Assembly: GCA_037389465.1 (NCBI GenBank) | Contig: JAZARR010000082.1 | Location: forward strand, 4,390,501-4,454,500 | Source of the DNA: Baylisascaris procyonis | Taxonomy: Eukaryota > Nematoda > Chromadorea > Rhabditida > Ascarididae | Reading direction: 5' to 3' | Length of the DNA: 64,000 nucleotides | Made by a program: the position numbers and the translations under genes | In this document: piece after piece, positions 48,301 to 61,162 of the stretch | How the letters are laid out: each line of letters begins with the position of its first letter | Numbering within the stretch: the first letter of the stretch is position 1 | The notes under the pieces: model-generated | Database searches by the model: none | Told to the model about the DNA's origin: nothing | Seen by the model: the letters and a program-made list of their open reading frames with translations, nothing else

Positions 48301-51300
48301 GTGTACTCTAGCCCACCACGAGAAAAAAATCGCTCGTGTGTAAGGATTTAAGGTGTGCCGCTAGCCTTTCCTTATTTGATCCATCGAAATCCGTAAATTG
48401 CTTCATTCTGAGGATCGAGCAGGTATTCTTTAAGTGAGCACGGATAGAGGAATCAAGATTTTATGACACACCTTAGTAAAACAACAGAAAAGTGGGGGGA
48501 ATCAAACGAAGGTAGAATCCACACCGAAAGAGCTTCAGCATTCAACAGTGTCCACTTAACAATATGGCTCCTCCAGCTCCTTCGTACAACACTCCGACCT
48601 TTAATCCCGAATTTCTTGTTGCTATTCAGGATACGTGTCTACCTGTATGTATATTTGTGTGGAGCGTAGAGAATTTTTCTTCAAACGACTATAACATATC
48701 GTTGGTGTTCACTTTTCGGAACGGCACTGGCAACAGAATATACGAGAAGGAATCGTTATGCAGGTACACGATTTCCTATTTATAAATGATGCAGTTAAGA
48801 TGTTTTGTGTACTATCACTCACTATTGTTTTTGCGATTGTTTAGAATTGTCTTTGTTTGGAAAAACTTTTGAATTTGTTTATTTTAATAGAATATTTTTC
48901 GCCAGCATATCTACAGGGAGGGTTTTTATTCGAAATTTTACTGTATTCATTCAAAAAAACTTAGCTTCAGTTAAATGCGATGAGTGTAATCTAATGGAAT
49001 CCTTCTTCTAGAGTCGAAGAATTTGTTCATGAAAAATGTTCGGGTATTAAATTGCTACATTCGATATCTGCACTTGAAGTATGCTACGCTCTTGGTATTT
49101 CAAATAATGTAAGCGTTTCAAATGTTTCATGCTATCTGTTAATAATTGTTTTTGCAAGTTGTATTTCTTGAATTTTATTTAATTTATTTTTATTTATTTA
49201 TTTATTCTTTTTTTCTTGGTACTGCTAGGAAGACGGAATGCATGAGCGTTAATTGAATTGTATTTAATGAAAGAAATTACTGTTTATTTATTACATTAAA
49301 AAAAATTTATCCTTATTGATTAATAAAGAATTCAAGAGTTTAATAGGAAACAAAGAGAAAACACGTCTATAATTATATAGAAGGTCCATTTATTTAATGT
49401 TGTTTTGGGTTTTTTCCAAAAAAATCGCAATTTGAATAATTAAAGACGAATATTTGGATGTCACAATTTCTTTGAGTAGCATCATTCAAACGATTTAATA
49501 TCGAATATTTATTGATGATTTTTAAAGCGTCTTATTAATTTGTTTAGTTTCGAAATGAAATTTCTTCAACGTATAGTGAAATGGTTAACTTGCCCAATTG
49601 TCCCACTAGAAGTTATTTGATTTGTTGCCGAATTTACTCATTCAAAAAACGTTATCCTTTTTTTTATATTTTATGAATTCAACATAAATTTTTGTCTAAA
49701 TTTTTTTTTCTTGTATAATGCTTTATATTGTTTTTGCACAAAAAAGTCTCAACAATTGCAATCTTACAGAATAAAATATCAATATCAAAAGCATATTTTA
49801 ATCCAAATTCTTCTGGTGAGGATATTTGGAAGCCGCTAAGAATAAATGGGAATTTCAACCAAAAAAGTTAGTCAATTTTTATTTCTTTATAGCTTATTCT
49901 AAAATTTAAATAATAATTTCTATCGAATTTTTTATTTTTATTTTTATTTTTTTTTTGCATATTGCATTACACTTCGATTGAAGAGATGAGGAGGATTTAT
50001 TGGTTTTTTGATGAATCATTCTTCAGCTTTCGATTTGTTATTGAGGTCTTACTGTGTAAAGATCGAAGAGCAACGAATGAACTCTCGAAAAAGGTTCATA
50101 GCATTTAATGGTCCTTTGAGGATTCGAATTTTCCGCATGGAATAAATGAATAACGTTTCGGAAAATTTTTGCAGTATAAATGCAGTAATTTTTATTTTGG
50201 CGTTTTGTAGGCTCACTTTTTTTCATTATGTTAGTATTATTTTTTAAATATTATTTTTAATAAAATCTCCGAAAATTTGTTTTCAATTAAACGTTTAGTT
50301 GTGAAAAGGAATTTAGAAGAAACAACTGATGGGGAAATGGAACTTGGTGTAGCAATATGTGCAGAATTCCCAGTCAAATGCAAATCATCTGCGGAAGTGG
50401 AGTTCGTTCTCGCATGGGATATGCCAATAGTAAAATTCGGTGGTGGAAAACGGCAATATAAAAGGTTAAATTTCGCGAAAAATTTTATTCTGTTAATATT
50501 TCTGTTTGTTTATTTTCTAATCGCTTATAGGCCATTATGAATTTGCAAGATTCATTTGTTATCTCTAAAAGGGAAGTTCAAAACTAGCGGATTGATCAAT
50601 GAAGTGGTCACCCACCTCTACCTTCTCCTTCTGTAACCTTCGATTGATTTTGCCTCTGTCATTTTTAAAAATGCTTCACTGAAATGCATCAGTCCTAGAT
50701 AGATGAACGATCATCTCATATTAAGCGACAATGAAATCGCAGCTTAATTAGTAAATAAGTTGAGAAGTGATTCTGTGCATTTTCCAACAAAGGGCGGCAG
50801 ATGATGTTTTCACAGATATATTTGTGATGAAATTTTAGCCAATTATAGACGTTATGCACGATTCTTTCCTGATGCATTGAAACGTGCCGAGCAAATTTGT
50901 TCGTATGCACTCATGTCGAGAATCGAATGGGAGAACAAGATCGATGCTTGGCAACAAAGAATACTCAGTGATAATTCTCTTCCAGATTGGCATGTATTTA
51001 TGTGTTTTATAAAATATTTGTAATGTGGATAAGTCAGTGATATAGTTGATCAATCAGAAGTTGATTGATACGTATATAGTTGTCACACTTAGAAAGGGCC
51101 ATATCCACTTATTGGCATGCTTTTCAAGATTTATTCACAGCTCACTATAAGTAGTGAATGCTATCGTATGTTCGGATCTTATTGAAATGCTGCTGATCAC
51201 TGTGTGAGGCAAATCACTTCTCCCAGATTTTTCTTTATATTTCCTAGTGTTTATGCTCTGTTCCTTTTGCATACTATTTGAAAATTCTCATAATAATGCC

Positions 51301-54300
51301 CATCTCTCAATCCGTTTATCCCGTCGACTTACACTCTTGGCCTATGCCTATCATATATTTCATTGTTCATCCACATTCACTATTGAGAGAATGAGTGATC
51401 ACTGTTTCAGGTATAAGTCAGCTTTATTCAACGAATCTTATTTTTTGACGGATGGTGGAACATGTTGGTTCGAATATGACGATGAATGGCGCTCTACAGA
51501 AAAGCAAATGAGTGATGAAAGTGCAAAATATTTCAAAGAATTCGGTCGTTTTGCTTACTTAGAAGGTGAGTTATACTTCAGTCATAAATTTATATGATGC
51601 ACAATATCCATTGAAGCATGTTTTATTTTCGAGTTTGTTTATTTGCGATTAAATGATTAATAATCGAGTGAATAAATTAAATTGCTGTCTTATTATTAAT
51701 GACATTGAGTGTGAAATTATGTGCCCACACACAGATGTTTCACTTCCGGTCTTATGGCACTCTCACCAGATAAATGAATCCCCTCGTTCGCATTCCATCA
51801 CATTCCCCTTTCATTGTCTAACCCATCATTTGAGGGGGAGGGCGTGGAAGGTTATATCCGTATCCTCCAGATATGCTTCACTTTGAAAGTGTTAATTGTC
51901 GCATATATAAATGCAGAGATAAAAAAACTAGAAATCCATGAATGGATGTCTTCGATTTTTATTTTCCCATTGGATTATTTAATTTCAAAAATAAGCGAAT
52001 TTTTATAATAATTGCTGATTTGAATTATTTCAGCATGGGAATATTATATGCTGAATACGTACGATGTTCATTTCTATTCATCATTCGCTTTACTCGAGAA
52101 TTGGCCACTAATCGAACTTGCCATTCAACTCGATTTCGGTGAGATTATTACTCAATGAAGAATTTCAAATCCGCTATATATGGCCTGTAAATCATCATTG
52201 TGTTTATGAATACCGTTTACGATAGTTTTATAAGATGCAAATAGCATTTTCGTTATAGTTAATCACAACTTCGCTTCTATTACTAATAATGTATGTTGAG
52301 ATTATAATTGCATATTTCATAAAAGTTGATATTGTTACCCCAAAAAATATTGTATTGTTAATTTGCAGCCGATCAAGTGCTTACTTCATGTGATCGCAAA
52401 TCATTGAATATCAACGAGGCAACAAAAACGGAAATAAAAAAGCTTGGTCGATTGCCACACGATCTTGGTCATCCAAGTCAGTTGTAGCTAATGTTCATCT
52501 CATCCTAATTCCAAACGTGTAGGCAAGAGAAGTGAGGAGGTCATTATTATTCCGGCTCCCTCTCTGTCGCTTTAGAATTTTTAGAAAATATGCAGAAGAA
52601 AAAAATATTGTGATCGGATCAGCCCTATTGTATGTGTGAAATGGATAAGGTAATTGATGCAACTAGTGCTTCGATCACTTCAATCACCTGGTGTATATCA
52701 ATTTTTTTTTTTTTTTTTTTGATGTTTGGATATCACAGAACAGATTGTGTTTCAATGGCAAATCCTATATTGGCACTTGCTTTATAAAGTGATATTTGAA
52801 TTAAATCTTAAAACTATATGGTATTTTATTTTTTAAATTTAAGTGAAAGATAGTGATGATAGCTGATCGAAATTTCTGTAGATCAGCAATCGATTGAAAA
52901 AAAAACACCTAAATTTTGGTTACAATCAACTGCATTTCAAATGTGTAACTCAGTTACGAATCGAAATTATTCGGATGGAAGTACGTTTCGATTGAAGTCG
53001 AAAAAACGAATTCTTATCCGCAAAAACCGATCGGATTTCTAGTTTTTAATCGGAAATCGATTGATCTGTTACCATCACTGTTGGATAGCGGGGAGGTGAG
53101 AGCGGGAAATCAAGAAAGGACAAGGGGAGTGATAAGGGCTCTTTTATCGCCTCTTTGTCGCATCCTTGAGGGAAATATTAGTGATCCAATCGCTTTCCTT
53201 TCCTGAATCAGGGTAAAACTCGATACCGAAGATGATGAGTTCATGCAAGGGATGACTAATCAAAATATTGTTTATCCGAGCAGTGATGTTAATCTCATTG
53301 TGTATCGATAATTATAAAAAATGGAAAATTTTTTGATAAAAATGAAAATACCTTCATCTATTCCAAATAATGCGAGCGACAGTTCTACAAACAGAGAGGA
53401 CTTTTTGGAGATGAAAAAAAGTTTACGGTTTCGATACCCAAAGGGGGAGGGGCGATAGGGAAGATGGCTTTCTTTATCACCAGGAGGTTGAGATGAGAGA
53501 GGGGAGGGGGAGAGGAGGAAAAGTTCTATCCTCAGATTTTGAGTATTCTATTATTTTTTGCCCGAATGAAAAAGCATGTCAGAAAATCGAAATTTTTTAG
53601 CACTTCGAAAATCTAATAATATCCCTTTTAACACCATTTAACTTAACATTTAATAAATATTGATGAATTTAATATTTAATAGATTTAATTTAACTTAATA
53701 TTTAATAATTAATTTAAAATTTAATAATACCATTCAATAATATCTCTTAAATATTGATAAATAGGAATTTATAGTGGACGAACCATGGCTGCATTTAAAT
53801 GCATATGCATTAAACGATACTTGCGAATGGAAGGATCTGAACTTGAAGTTCGTGCTCACATGCTATCGAGACTATGAGAAAATTGTGAAAATATATTTTA
53901 ACGATGGTAAGTGAAGATCTCATTCGGGAAGCGATCGAATATCTATTAATATGAGCGTCGTTATACAAAAAAAAAAAATAGAATGCTACAAAGACGGTTG
54001 CCATACCATAATATTTACAATGGCTTTAAACATGCTTTTATAATTCCTTTCTTCTATTTTATAAAATAAATAGTTACGTAAATACATTGAGATATCATCG
54101 GATTAAGGTGAAACATCAAAGTGTATAAAATTTATTAAAAGGCATAGTTGACTTATGTTGTTGCTTGCAGATAATGAGATGAAGAGTTGTCTATTACGAC
54201 GATTCTATGAGTTGTCGTCGGGAATAATTGCCAATGGTAAAGTATGGGATATCGATGGGGATGATCTCATTGAAAATTCTGGACGACCGGATCAAACATA

Positions 54301-57300
54301 TGATGTTTGGAGTATGAATGGCAGTAGGTGAAGGCATACTTCTTTACTATTAACAATATTAGTATTGCTGCGATAATAGGAATGGAATTGGTTTCATTGA
54401 TGACGCTGTAGTAATGGAAATGAGAATTGATTGCGATGGCAATATTGTAATAATATTAGTGGCAATGAATTCCTTCATATTTAATGCGGCTTATTCATTG
54501 ATGATTGGTAGATCCGGAAACCGGTTTTATATTTGTGTTTTTATTATTGACACCCGTTTGGTGTGAACCTTAAGGAATAATCAAACAATGCAACATTTTT
54601 TGTCGATCAATTTAAAGATTCGTTTCCATTGCGTAATCTTTTTTTTAAATCAAAATTAGCATTTAATTTTCATTTTATATTTTCATAATTAAAAATTTTT
54701 TCTTAAGATAGTAATTGCATAATTCATTATATGTAAGCTGAATGTGATCCAATATCTAACTTTATGATATATTTGAGTGTGTGAACACTGTTATATTTAT
54801 TTATTCTTCGATTCGTTAAATTTAAGCGCCTATTGCGGTGGTTTATGGCTATGTGCATTGGAAAGTGTTCGTCGGATGGCTTTAGCACTTGGTGAAGTTA
54901 TGGATGCGCAAAAATTTGCAAATAAATTGAATAATGCAAGGAAAGCATATGAACGTAAATTATGGAACGGAAAATATTTTGATTTTGATGAATATTCAAT
55001 GGATCACAAATCAATTATGGCAGATCAATTGTGTGGATTTTGGTTTATGTGCATCAGTGATGGGAAAGTCGATGATGCGATCATCAATAGGCAACAGGTT
55101 GGCTGGAATTATTTGCATATTTTATTCGATCGAAGATTTTATTAGTTTAGTCAGGTAGATTATGTAATTATAAAATAAACGTTTGTAATATTTTTGTTTA
55201 ATATTCAACTTTATAATATTAGATGTCTATAGCCGTCACCCACTTCTCCACAGCGCCTTTGGCATGTTCCTCTCACTCCGCTAGACGTTTTCTAACCAAA
55301 ATTCATTGCTGCAGATTGCTTCCGTTTTAATTTCAATCGTTTGCGCATCGTTGCCTAAGACGAGTGCTTGCTAGTATATGAGCGTAATGCTTACTCTATA
55401 ATATTACAAGTTAGCTATTAGAGGATGCATAAAATTTCTGCTTTCAGATCATGTGTTTTCTGAAGGTTGCTATTAAATGAAAGCAAAGTTTGATATGGAA
55501 TTTGCATAGCATTCAATGATTTCTGTTGAATATAGTAGCCTAATAAGAGGTTTGCAGATTTGCGCTTCATTGAAAACAATATTTGAATATAATGTGAAAA
55601 AATTTGCAAATGGTCAATTGGGGCCCGTCAATGCAATGATGTATGTTGCTAATGCAATAATTTACATAATTTTAATTGGGAATGCAAAGTAATTTCACTT
55701 ATCTGTAGCTAAAATGTTATATTTATTTATTAAATCAAATAGTAAATTTAAGTCTTAACAAAGAATTGTGCTATTATAACACATTTTTCTTATCTCTAAC
55801 AATAGTGCTATGAGCACAAATCATTTTCATTTAAGGTTGCGTAACGAATTAGCCGATAAGGATGAGAAGATGGAAAGAGTTTGAAGTGGCTAAGGCAAAA
55901 GAAAAAATTCTTTATTTATATAACTTCTATCAAAATGCAAAACTACCCACATAGTTCCATTATAAGATATTGAAATATGTAAAAAAAAAACTTATCGGAA
56001 AATATTGAAATATATTTTATATGTATTACACGTTCTTGAAGTTTATTATTCTGCCAGAATATGTTATATTAGCATAAATATTCTCTTGGCTAGTTGAATT
56101 GTTCTTGATAAAATTGGCAAGTAATTAAGATAAAATATGATCATAGAAGCATTGCATAGTTATTGCTTCTTGAGGCAAAATTCGTGATGAATATTCAATT
56201 GTGAAAAGATCACTTAAATGGATTGTATAGGAAAGCATGGAAGATATTTTAAAATGGGTGACGATGAGATTATTGTTTGTTTAATTAATCATTGAAGCTT
56301 CTTTGTTTGATGCCTTTGATTCTTAGAATGCACAGGAGTATTTTATATATTCAATGGGGAAGGGGAGAGAGTAGAAAGGGATAGGATGGCGATATTTCAT
56401 GATTTATCGCCAAATTGCTTCGCATTTCCCGCAAATATATTATCGCAATACTAGAATGTTCTCACAATTCCATCGATGCTGTAATTTATTTACATATTAG
56501 ATGCACTTTACTAAGTGCGAATATCTAGTTATGATTAAAAACTGGAATATTTTTTTGCAGGCCGTCTGGAGTGGTGGATTCAACGGGTATTCAAAGTGAA
56601 GAGGTTTGGGGTGGAGTTGCATATGCGCTTGCGTCGTTTCAATTGCTTGTGGTTCGTTTTTTTTTTTTTTCAATTTGGAAATGAATAAAAAAATGAAATT
56701 ATTCATTGACTTATTAAATACTATTGATATGTTTTGTTATAAATACTAAAAATATATAAATACTAAAGAACTGCTATAAATACTAACAATAAATACTAAA
56801 TTGATATAAATACTAAAAAAAGATGCTAATGCAATCAATCTCTAACCGATCAACTGTTTGCATGAAATTTGCTACAGAATAATTGCTTGTGGAAATCGAT
56901 TATTTGCATAGTATGCATATATAAGTAGAGGTTATATGTTACATAGTGGTACAATGAATGATTTTTCATTGCAACGAGTGAAACAAAAGTGGGGAAAAAC
57001 AGAATAAAACGTAAAAATTTTGATATTTTATTCTCAAAGACGAAATTATTATTTCGCTAATAAATTAATAATAAGTATAATATAAGTAATATAACGTAAA
57101 TAGCCAAAATATACACTATCATTTTCATTTATTTAAATAATACTTTTGTTATAGTGAATAGATAAATTTTAGGCAATTATTGCTACTTTGAACGCTATAT
57201 AACTCTCGAATATAAATGAATTTTGTGTTATTTTAATAGCAGTTATTTTCTTTGAAGGACGAAGATGAATCGGCTTTCAAAACCGCAGAGGGTTGGTATC

Positions 57301-57449
57301 GTAGCTGTTGGGAGCGATATGGCCTACAGTATCAAAGCCCTGAAGCAATTAACGAGTCCAGTTATTATCGTGCTATCGGATATATGCGTCCACTTGCTAT
57401 ATGGGCTATGCAATCTGCGTTAGATGCTCGCCATAATAAGCGTCAATGA
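45314..57449 (+). CDS. GBA2: Non-lysosomal glucosylceramidase (GBA2, GH116), complete 18-exon gene
   Basis: Hydrolyses glucosylceramide to glucose and ceramide at cytosol-facing membranes. Exons: 45314-45444, 46785-46873, 47028-47149, 47843-48073, 48630-48763, 49012-49108, 49770-49866, 50299-50464, 50849-50989, 51411-51565, 52034-52138, 52369-52476, 53775-53906, 54171-54327, 54827-55097, 55558-55640, 56561-56651, 57243-57449. All phases agree and the total is 2517 nt, 838 residues plus stop. The order follows the family: an N-terminal segment with GWKVRGDF, the glycine-rich [17 protein letters not shown]-like [26 protein letters not shown], then the catalytic half. The nucleophile is E411 in SALFNESYF and the acid/base is D558 in YRDY; both are deduced by alignment with human GBA2 as I remember it. 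[15 protein letters not shown] and [11 protein letters not shown] close the protein. It is shorter than human GBA2 at both ends. The start codon is the first ATG after a likely trans-splice acceptor. The end of exon 17 could be 3 nt shorter. Confidence 0.95.
50849..50989 (+). CDS. GBA2: GBA2 exon 9, ending in a GC splice donor
   Basis: Encodes the segment from [15 protein letters not shown] to SDNSLPD. The reading frame and the family motif ([12 protein letters not shown] in human GBA2) require the exon to end at GATTG, followed by gcatgt. This gives tryptophan 403 when joined to the G that opens exon 10. A GT donor three bases further on would break the phase and insert a residue before YKSALFNE. 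I therefore read this as a GC-AG intron. Confidence 0.85.
51411..51565 (+). CDS. GBA2: GBA2 exon 10, carries the catalytic nucleophile
   Basis: Starts right after ctgtttcag and ends before gtgagt. It encodes [17 protein letters not shown] followed by an acidic stretch and FGRFAYLE. The glutamate of FNES (residue 411) aligns with the nucleophile Glu527 of human GBA2. The TDGGT loop after it is the usual family sequence. Confidence 0.93.
53775..53906 (+). CDS. GBA2: GBA2 exon 13, carries the acid/base aspartate
   Basis: Encodes [26 protein letters not shown] and YRDYEK. Asp558 in YRDY aligns with the acid/base aspartate (human Asp677), 147 residues after the nucleophile against 150 in human GBA2. 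The acceptor is atttatag and the donor gtaagt. An alternative acceptor upstream (aaatag) would break the join to PHDLGHP, so I prefer the later one. Confidence 0.9.
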
Positions 57450-57597
57450 TCGTAAAAATGTTTTATTAATGAAATTAATTATTGCCTTCAATTATAATTA
57501 AATTCAGCAATGAAATTGGAGAGTTTAATTAAAAAAGCTTCCGATTTCCTTGCTTAACTTGTTATATCGTTTCTGCCTATGTATTGATTTCGTTGTT

Positions 57598-57599
<2 letters not shown>

Positions 57600-57665
<66 letters not shown>
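57600..57665. repeat. (AT)n microsatellite after GBA2
   Basis: AT tract 150 bases after the GBA2 stop codon. Confidence 0.97.
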
Positions 57666-57667
<2 letters not shown>

Positions 57668-58047
57668 TAGGGTGAGTGTGACTTTAACTTGCCGAGTCGA
57701 GGATGAAATTCACTACTTTGGCGATTTCGTGACACATATGTTTATAACTAGTGGAATGGGAAAGATGAAGAGGAATGGCCAAAGTGGGAAAATTCAAATA
57801 AACTATGAAAATTTAAAGTTTCTCGAAGTAGGCGACTGAAACTGTAAATCCCCTTGGAGTTTTATGTTGCCGGGTTGCTGACGGATTAGGATGAATTGTT
57901 GCTTCGCTTCGAAATATCCTTCATATAATGAAATCATCTCATATACATATAGTGCACCAAAAACCTTATATTTTTTCAGTGTTCTGTAGGGGATGACCGT
58001 CTCTTGTTTATGCTTCATATGCTTGAATTAACGTCGATATTATCTTT

Positions 58048-58120
58048 GTGGCGTTTATAACGCATAACAGATAATCCTCTACGTGTGGCGTTTATAACGC
58101 GTAATAGATAATTCTCTACG
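58048..58120. repeat. 37-base direct repeat, two copies
   Basis: gtggcgtttataacgc followed by a/gtaacagataatcctctacg occurs twice in tandem with five or six differences. It directly precedes the 36-base tandem array and shares the tttataa core with it. Confidence 0.75.
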
Positions 58121-58152
58121 ATCATTTAATCGTTTAAATTACACATAGATGA

Positions 58153-58316
58153 ACACCCTAAAGGAAAGCCCTTTGTAAATAGAACATCATCCCCTAAAGG
58201 ATAGCCGTTTATAAACAGAACATCATCCCCTAAAGGATAGCCGTTTATAAACAGAACATCATCCCCTAAAGGATAGCCGTTTATAAACAGAACATCATCC
58301 CCTAAAGGAAAGCGCA
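58153..58316. repeat. 36-base tandem repeat, about 4.5 copies
   Basis: The unit catcatcccctaaaggata plus gccgtttataaacagaa repeats every 36 bases. The middle copies are identical and the outer ones carry a few changes (aggaaagcc for aggatagcc). It lies about 700 bases after the GBA2 stop. Confidence 0.9.
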
Positions 58317-58666
58317 GCCCATTTCAAAATATAAACTTCTAAAGATACATAAACAGACAAAATATTTAAATCGAATTTTCCAATATGAATATATCTTTCA
58401 GATTTTTGTGAATTAAAAGCTCATCATCAAGCAATCATGCGTGCTTCTATGCATAACCAACTTATATGCCAATCCATTACGCTTAAAGATTGAAAATTTC
58501 CGTGCCATAATCTCCATTAAATTTCCGTGTTGTAGAGCGAAATGCTGATCTATTGATGTCCACTCAAAAGTTAATTATTCACAATTTAGGCCACTATTTA
58601 ATGGCTACTAGTGTCCATTTTTATGTATGAATAAATATTTCTATTACTAGAATTTTTTTTTTTTTT

Positions 58667-58840
58667 TTGATTTATTCTATGGAAGAAATTCCACTTCCAC
58701 ATTGATCCAGAATTATATGCTGCAGCTATGGGAAGAGTGAATGAGAGATTGAACTCTATACACATTGTGGATGTAACGGTTGTGCATGGGTTCATTAGTT
58801 GTTTTGTTTACTTGTCCGCATGTGTGCGGGCAAGTAAATA
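58667..58840 (+). CDS. Doubtful coding-like frame downstream of GBA2
   Basis: After a T-rich run, a plus-strand frame reads WKKFHFHIDPELYAAAMG then RVNERLNSIHIVDVTVVHGF and ends at TAA inside a palindrome. The composition is protein-like, but there is no start codon and no exon joins were found. It could be a relic or an exon of a gene continuing elsewhere. Confidence 0.22.
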
Positions 58841-58860
58841 AACCATCTCTTAGGAGATGG
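58807..58860. repeat. Two adjacent hairpin palindromes
   Basis: TTTACTTGTCCGCA and TGCGGGCAAGTAAA form a 14-base stem (one G-T pair) around tgtg. Right after it CCATCTC and GAGATGG form a perfect 7-base stem around TTAG. An aataaa lies between them. Possible transposon end, foldback or 3'-end structure. Confidence 0.7.
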
Positions 58861-61076
58861 CTTACAAAAAGGGCATTTCTTTAATTTAAGTTGTTCTTGG
58901 GGCAATTTTGTAGATATTTTAAACGTCAACTTCTTCCCAATAAAAGAGCACCATTTCATTGTCATTTTTTATTGCTGATAAATAGTGATGATTTATCTGA
59001 AGGACTCAAATGCATTCAGAAATTAATTTCCACGGCCAAGTGTTGATCAATCAACGTAAAAATTCTTTGCTTTCAATTCGATAGTTTTTTTTTGAGTTTC
59101 ATGAAAAATAGGCGTTCGATTTTAACAGATCCTTAATGTATGAGGCGCAAAACTCCGAATGTGAAATTCCTTTGGATTGAAGACTCAATTTTCCTGTTGT
59201 TTACAAGTCTCGAGCGAGGTCTTGTATCAAGAAAGGGTCTTCCTCCTTCCAGTTGTTGTAAAAATGAGGAGTCTTTCAAGGAAATGGAGTGCACTTTTCA
59301 AGTTTCATGAGGGGATAAAATCACTCAAAAGATTCGGCTATATATTCATGTAATAAAACATTAGATAATAAACAGGAGGCATTGAGAGTGAAAACAATCG
59401 TTTCGAAATCTACGAAAATAGAAAAGGGCAGCAAACCTAATAGACACTTCAAACATTTTTAAATTTGTAAATTTTTCTTGAATCTTCAGTGTTAAACGTT
59501 GAGATAATTGAGAGATGCGGAAATGGGTGCAATGCTGAGATTCATTTGAGAGCTATTGAGGTATTCGACGAACCATAAAGTCAAAAAATAAGTGAAACAA
59601 AAGGTAAGTGCACTATAGATTCGAATCAAACTTTTTATTTCAGAAATCATCAAAGTTTTCAAAAACGTCTCAAAAAAATCTTTTTTTAGCAACACCTTTT
59701 ATTGAATCGATCAATGATAGTGCTCTAATATTCAATCAATTTCAATGACAAATAGGCAGAGATCCGTGTTGAAAATAAAGAAAACACATGAAATACATCG
59801 ATAAACAACTATTATACAAATAACGATGAAAAATGATCAACTTTTTTAGATAATTAGTACTAATGTTTCGAATATCATGGAATTTAAGTTCTAATTTTCA
59901 TTATTTTTAACCTATTTAGCTATAGCGATACCGTCCGATTTTACAGCTATTTTGCTAATATCGCATCTAAATGCGAATTTTTCGATGTGATTATATAATG
60001 CTTAAGGAAGTGGAAGAGTAAACAATCCAATATGAAATAAATAGGTTTCGATGTTTAAATGTTTTTTACCTCTATGATTTTCAATACCAAACTTTCATAA
60101 AGCAATGAGACAAATACAACTGAGTCGAATGATTTGTATCAGAGAGTAGAGCAGTCATGCTCAAAGGTTTTTTTTTTTTTTTTTTGAATTGTCTATAATA
60201 GAAGAATCGCTTCAATAAGGTATTTCAATGAATATTATAGCGGCCTATGAATTTATTATTTCAATGTGAATTTCTTGCACTAAAAACGTATATAACATAG
60301 ATATCTAATAATTCTTTGATTCGATAATTCGGATCATCTATTTTTTTAAGGTTTTAATGTTAAGATATTTTAATCATTTTTGTTCGATTCTCTTTTCGAA
60401 AAGGATTTTCATTATTTAAAAGATTTTAGGTTTTCCGAGATGCCATAACAATAGTCGTTTACTTTGATATTCATATGCATATAGATTAGAAAGTTATAAA
60501 AATAATTTTACTATTTATTTAGCATCGACGATATACGTTTGATAACTAGCTGATATATTTAAAAATCGTTGCTGATATCCTGAAATTTGTCTCTTTTAAC
60601 GATAATCAATTTTGGCTTATATCTTGGAAATGTATAAATGATTGCTTTTTTAATGCCCATTCAGTTGACCGCTTACTGTTAGAACTAATATATTTTTCAC
60701 AAGATTCTAAGAAATATGCAATCTTTGCCCCGAAAGAATAATTCTATTTGGTCTATTGTATATAATTAACTGAAAAGAATGAACGACCAGCATAACATTT
60801 GAATAACAATGCTTGTGATTCATATGCGTACTTGTAACTACTTTACTTTATTTCGGTCAATTTTTAGGCATCGCAATAGTGGTCGGAGAATTGATTCGTT
60901 AGGCATTGGTCATCATCCTCACACCTTTCCTTCGTAGTTTACATTGACATGCGATGGGAATCTGAAATGGGCTTTTAATTCTCATAAGTAACTAAGTTTT
61001 ATCTGTCGCATTACAGTGAGTTCCTACAAAATTCTAATTTCTACACTTTTCAACTGCTCAGCCATGTATTGAGGAC

Positions 61077-61162
<86 letters not shown>

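Larger units (their letters stand above)
45445..57242 (+). other. GBA2 introns
   Basis: Seventeen introns, from 154 bases (46874-47027) to about 1340 bases (45445-46784). Thirteen exceed 300 bases. They are AT-rich, carry short A and T runs, and show no embedded gene. The 1.3-kb intron 52477-53774 has purine-rich GGAGGGG stretches near 53440-53520. Confidence 0.7.

Noticed and set aside
58153..58316. CRISPR-like array
   Set aside because: The 36-base units are contiguous with no spacers, so it is an ordinary tandem repeat in a eukaryotic genome.
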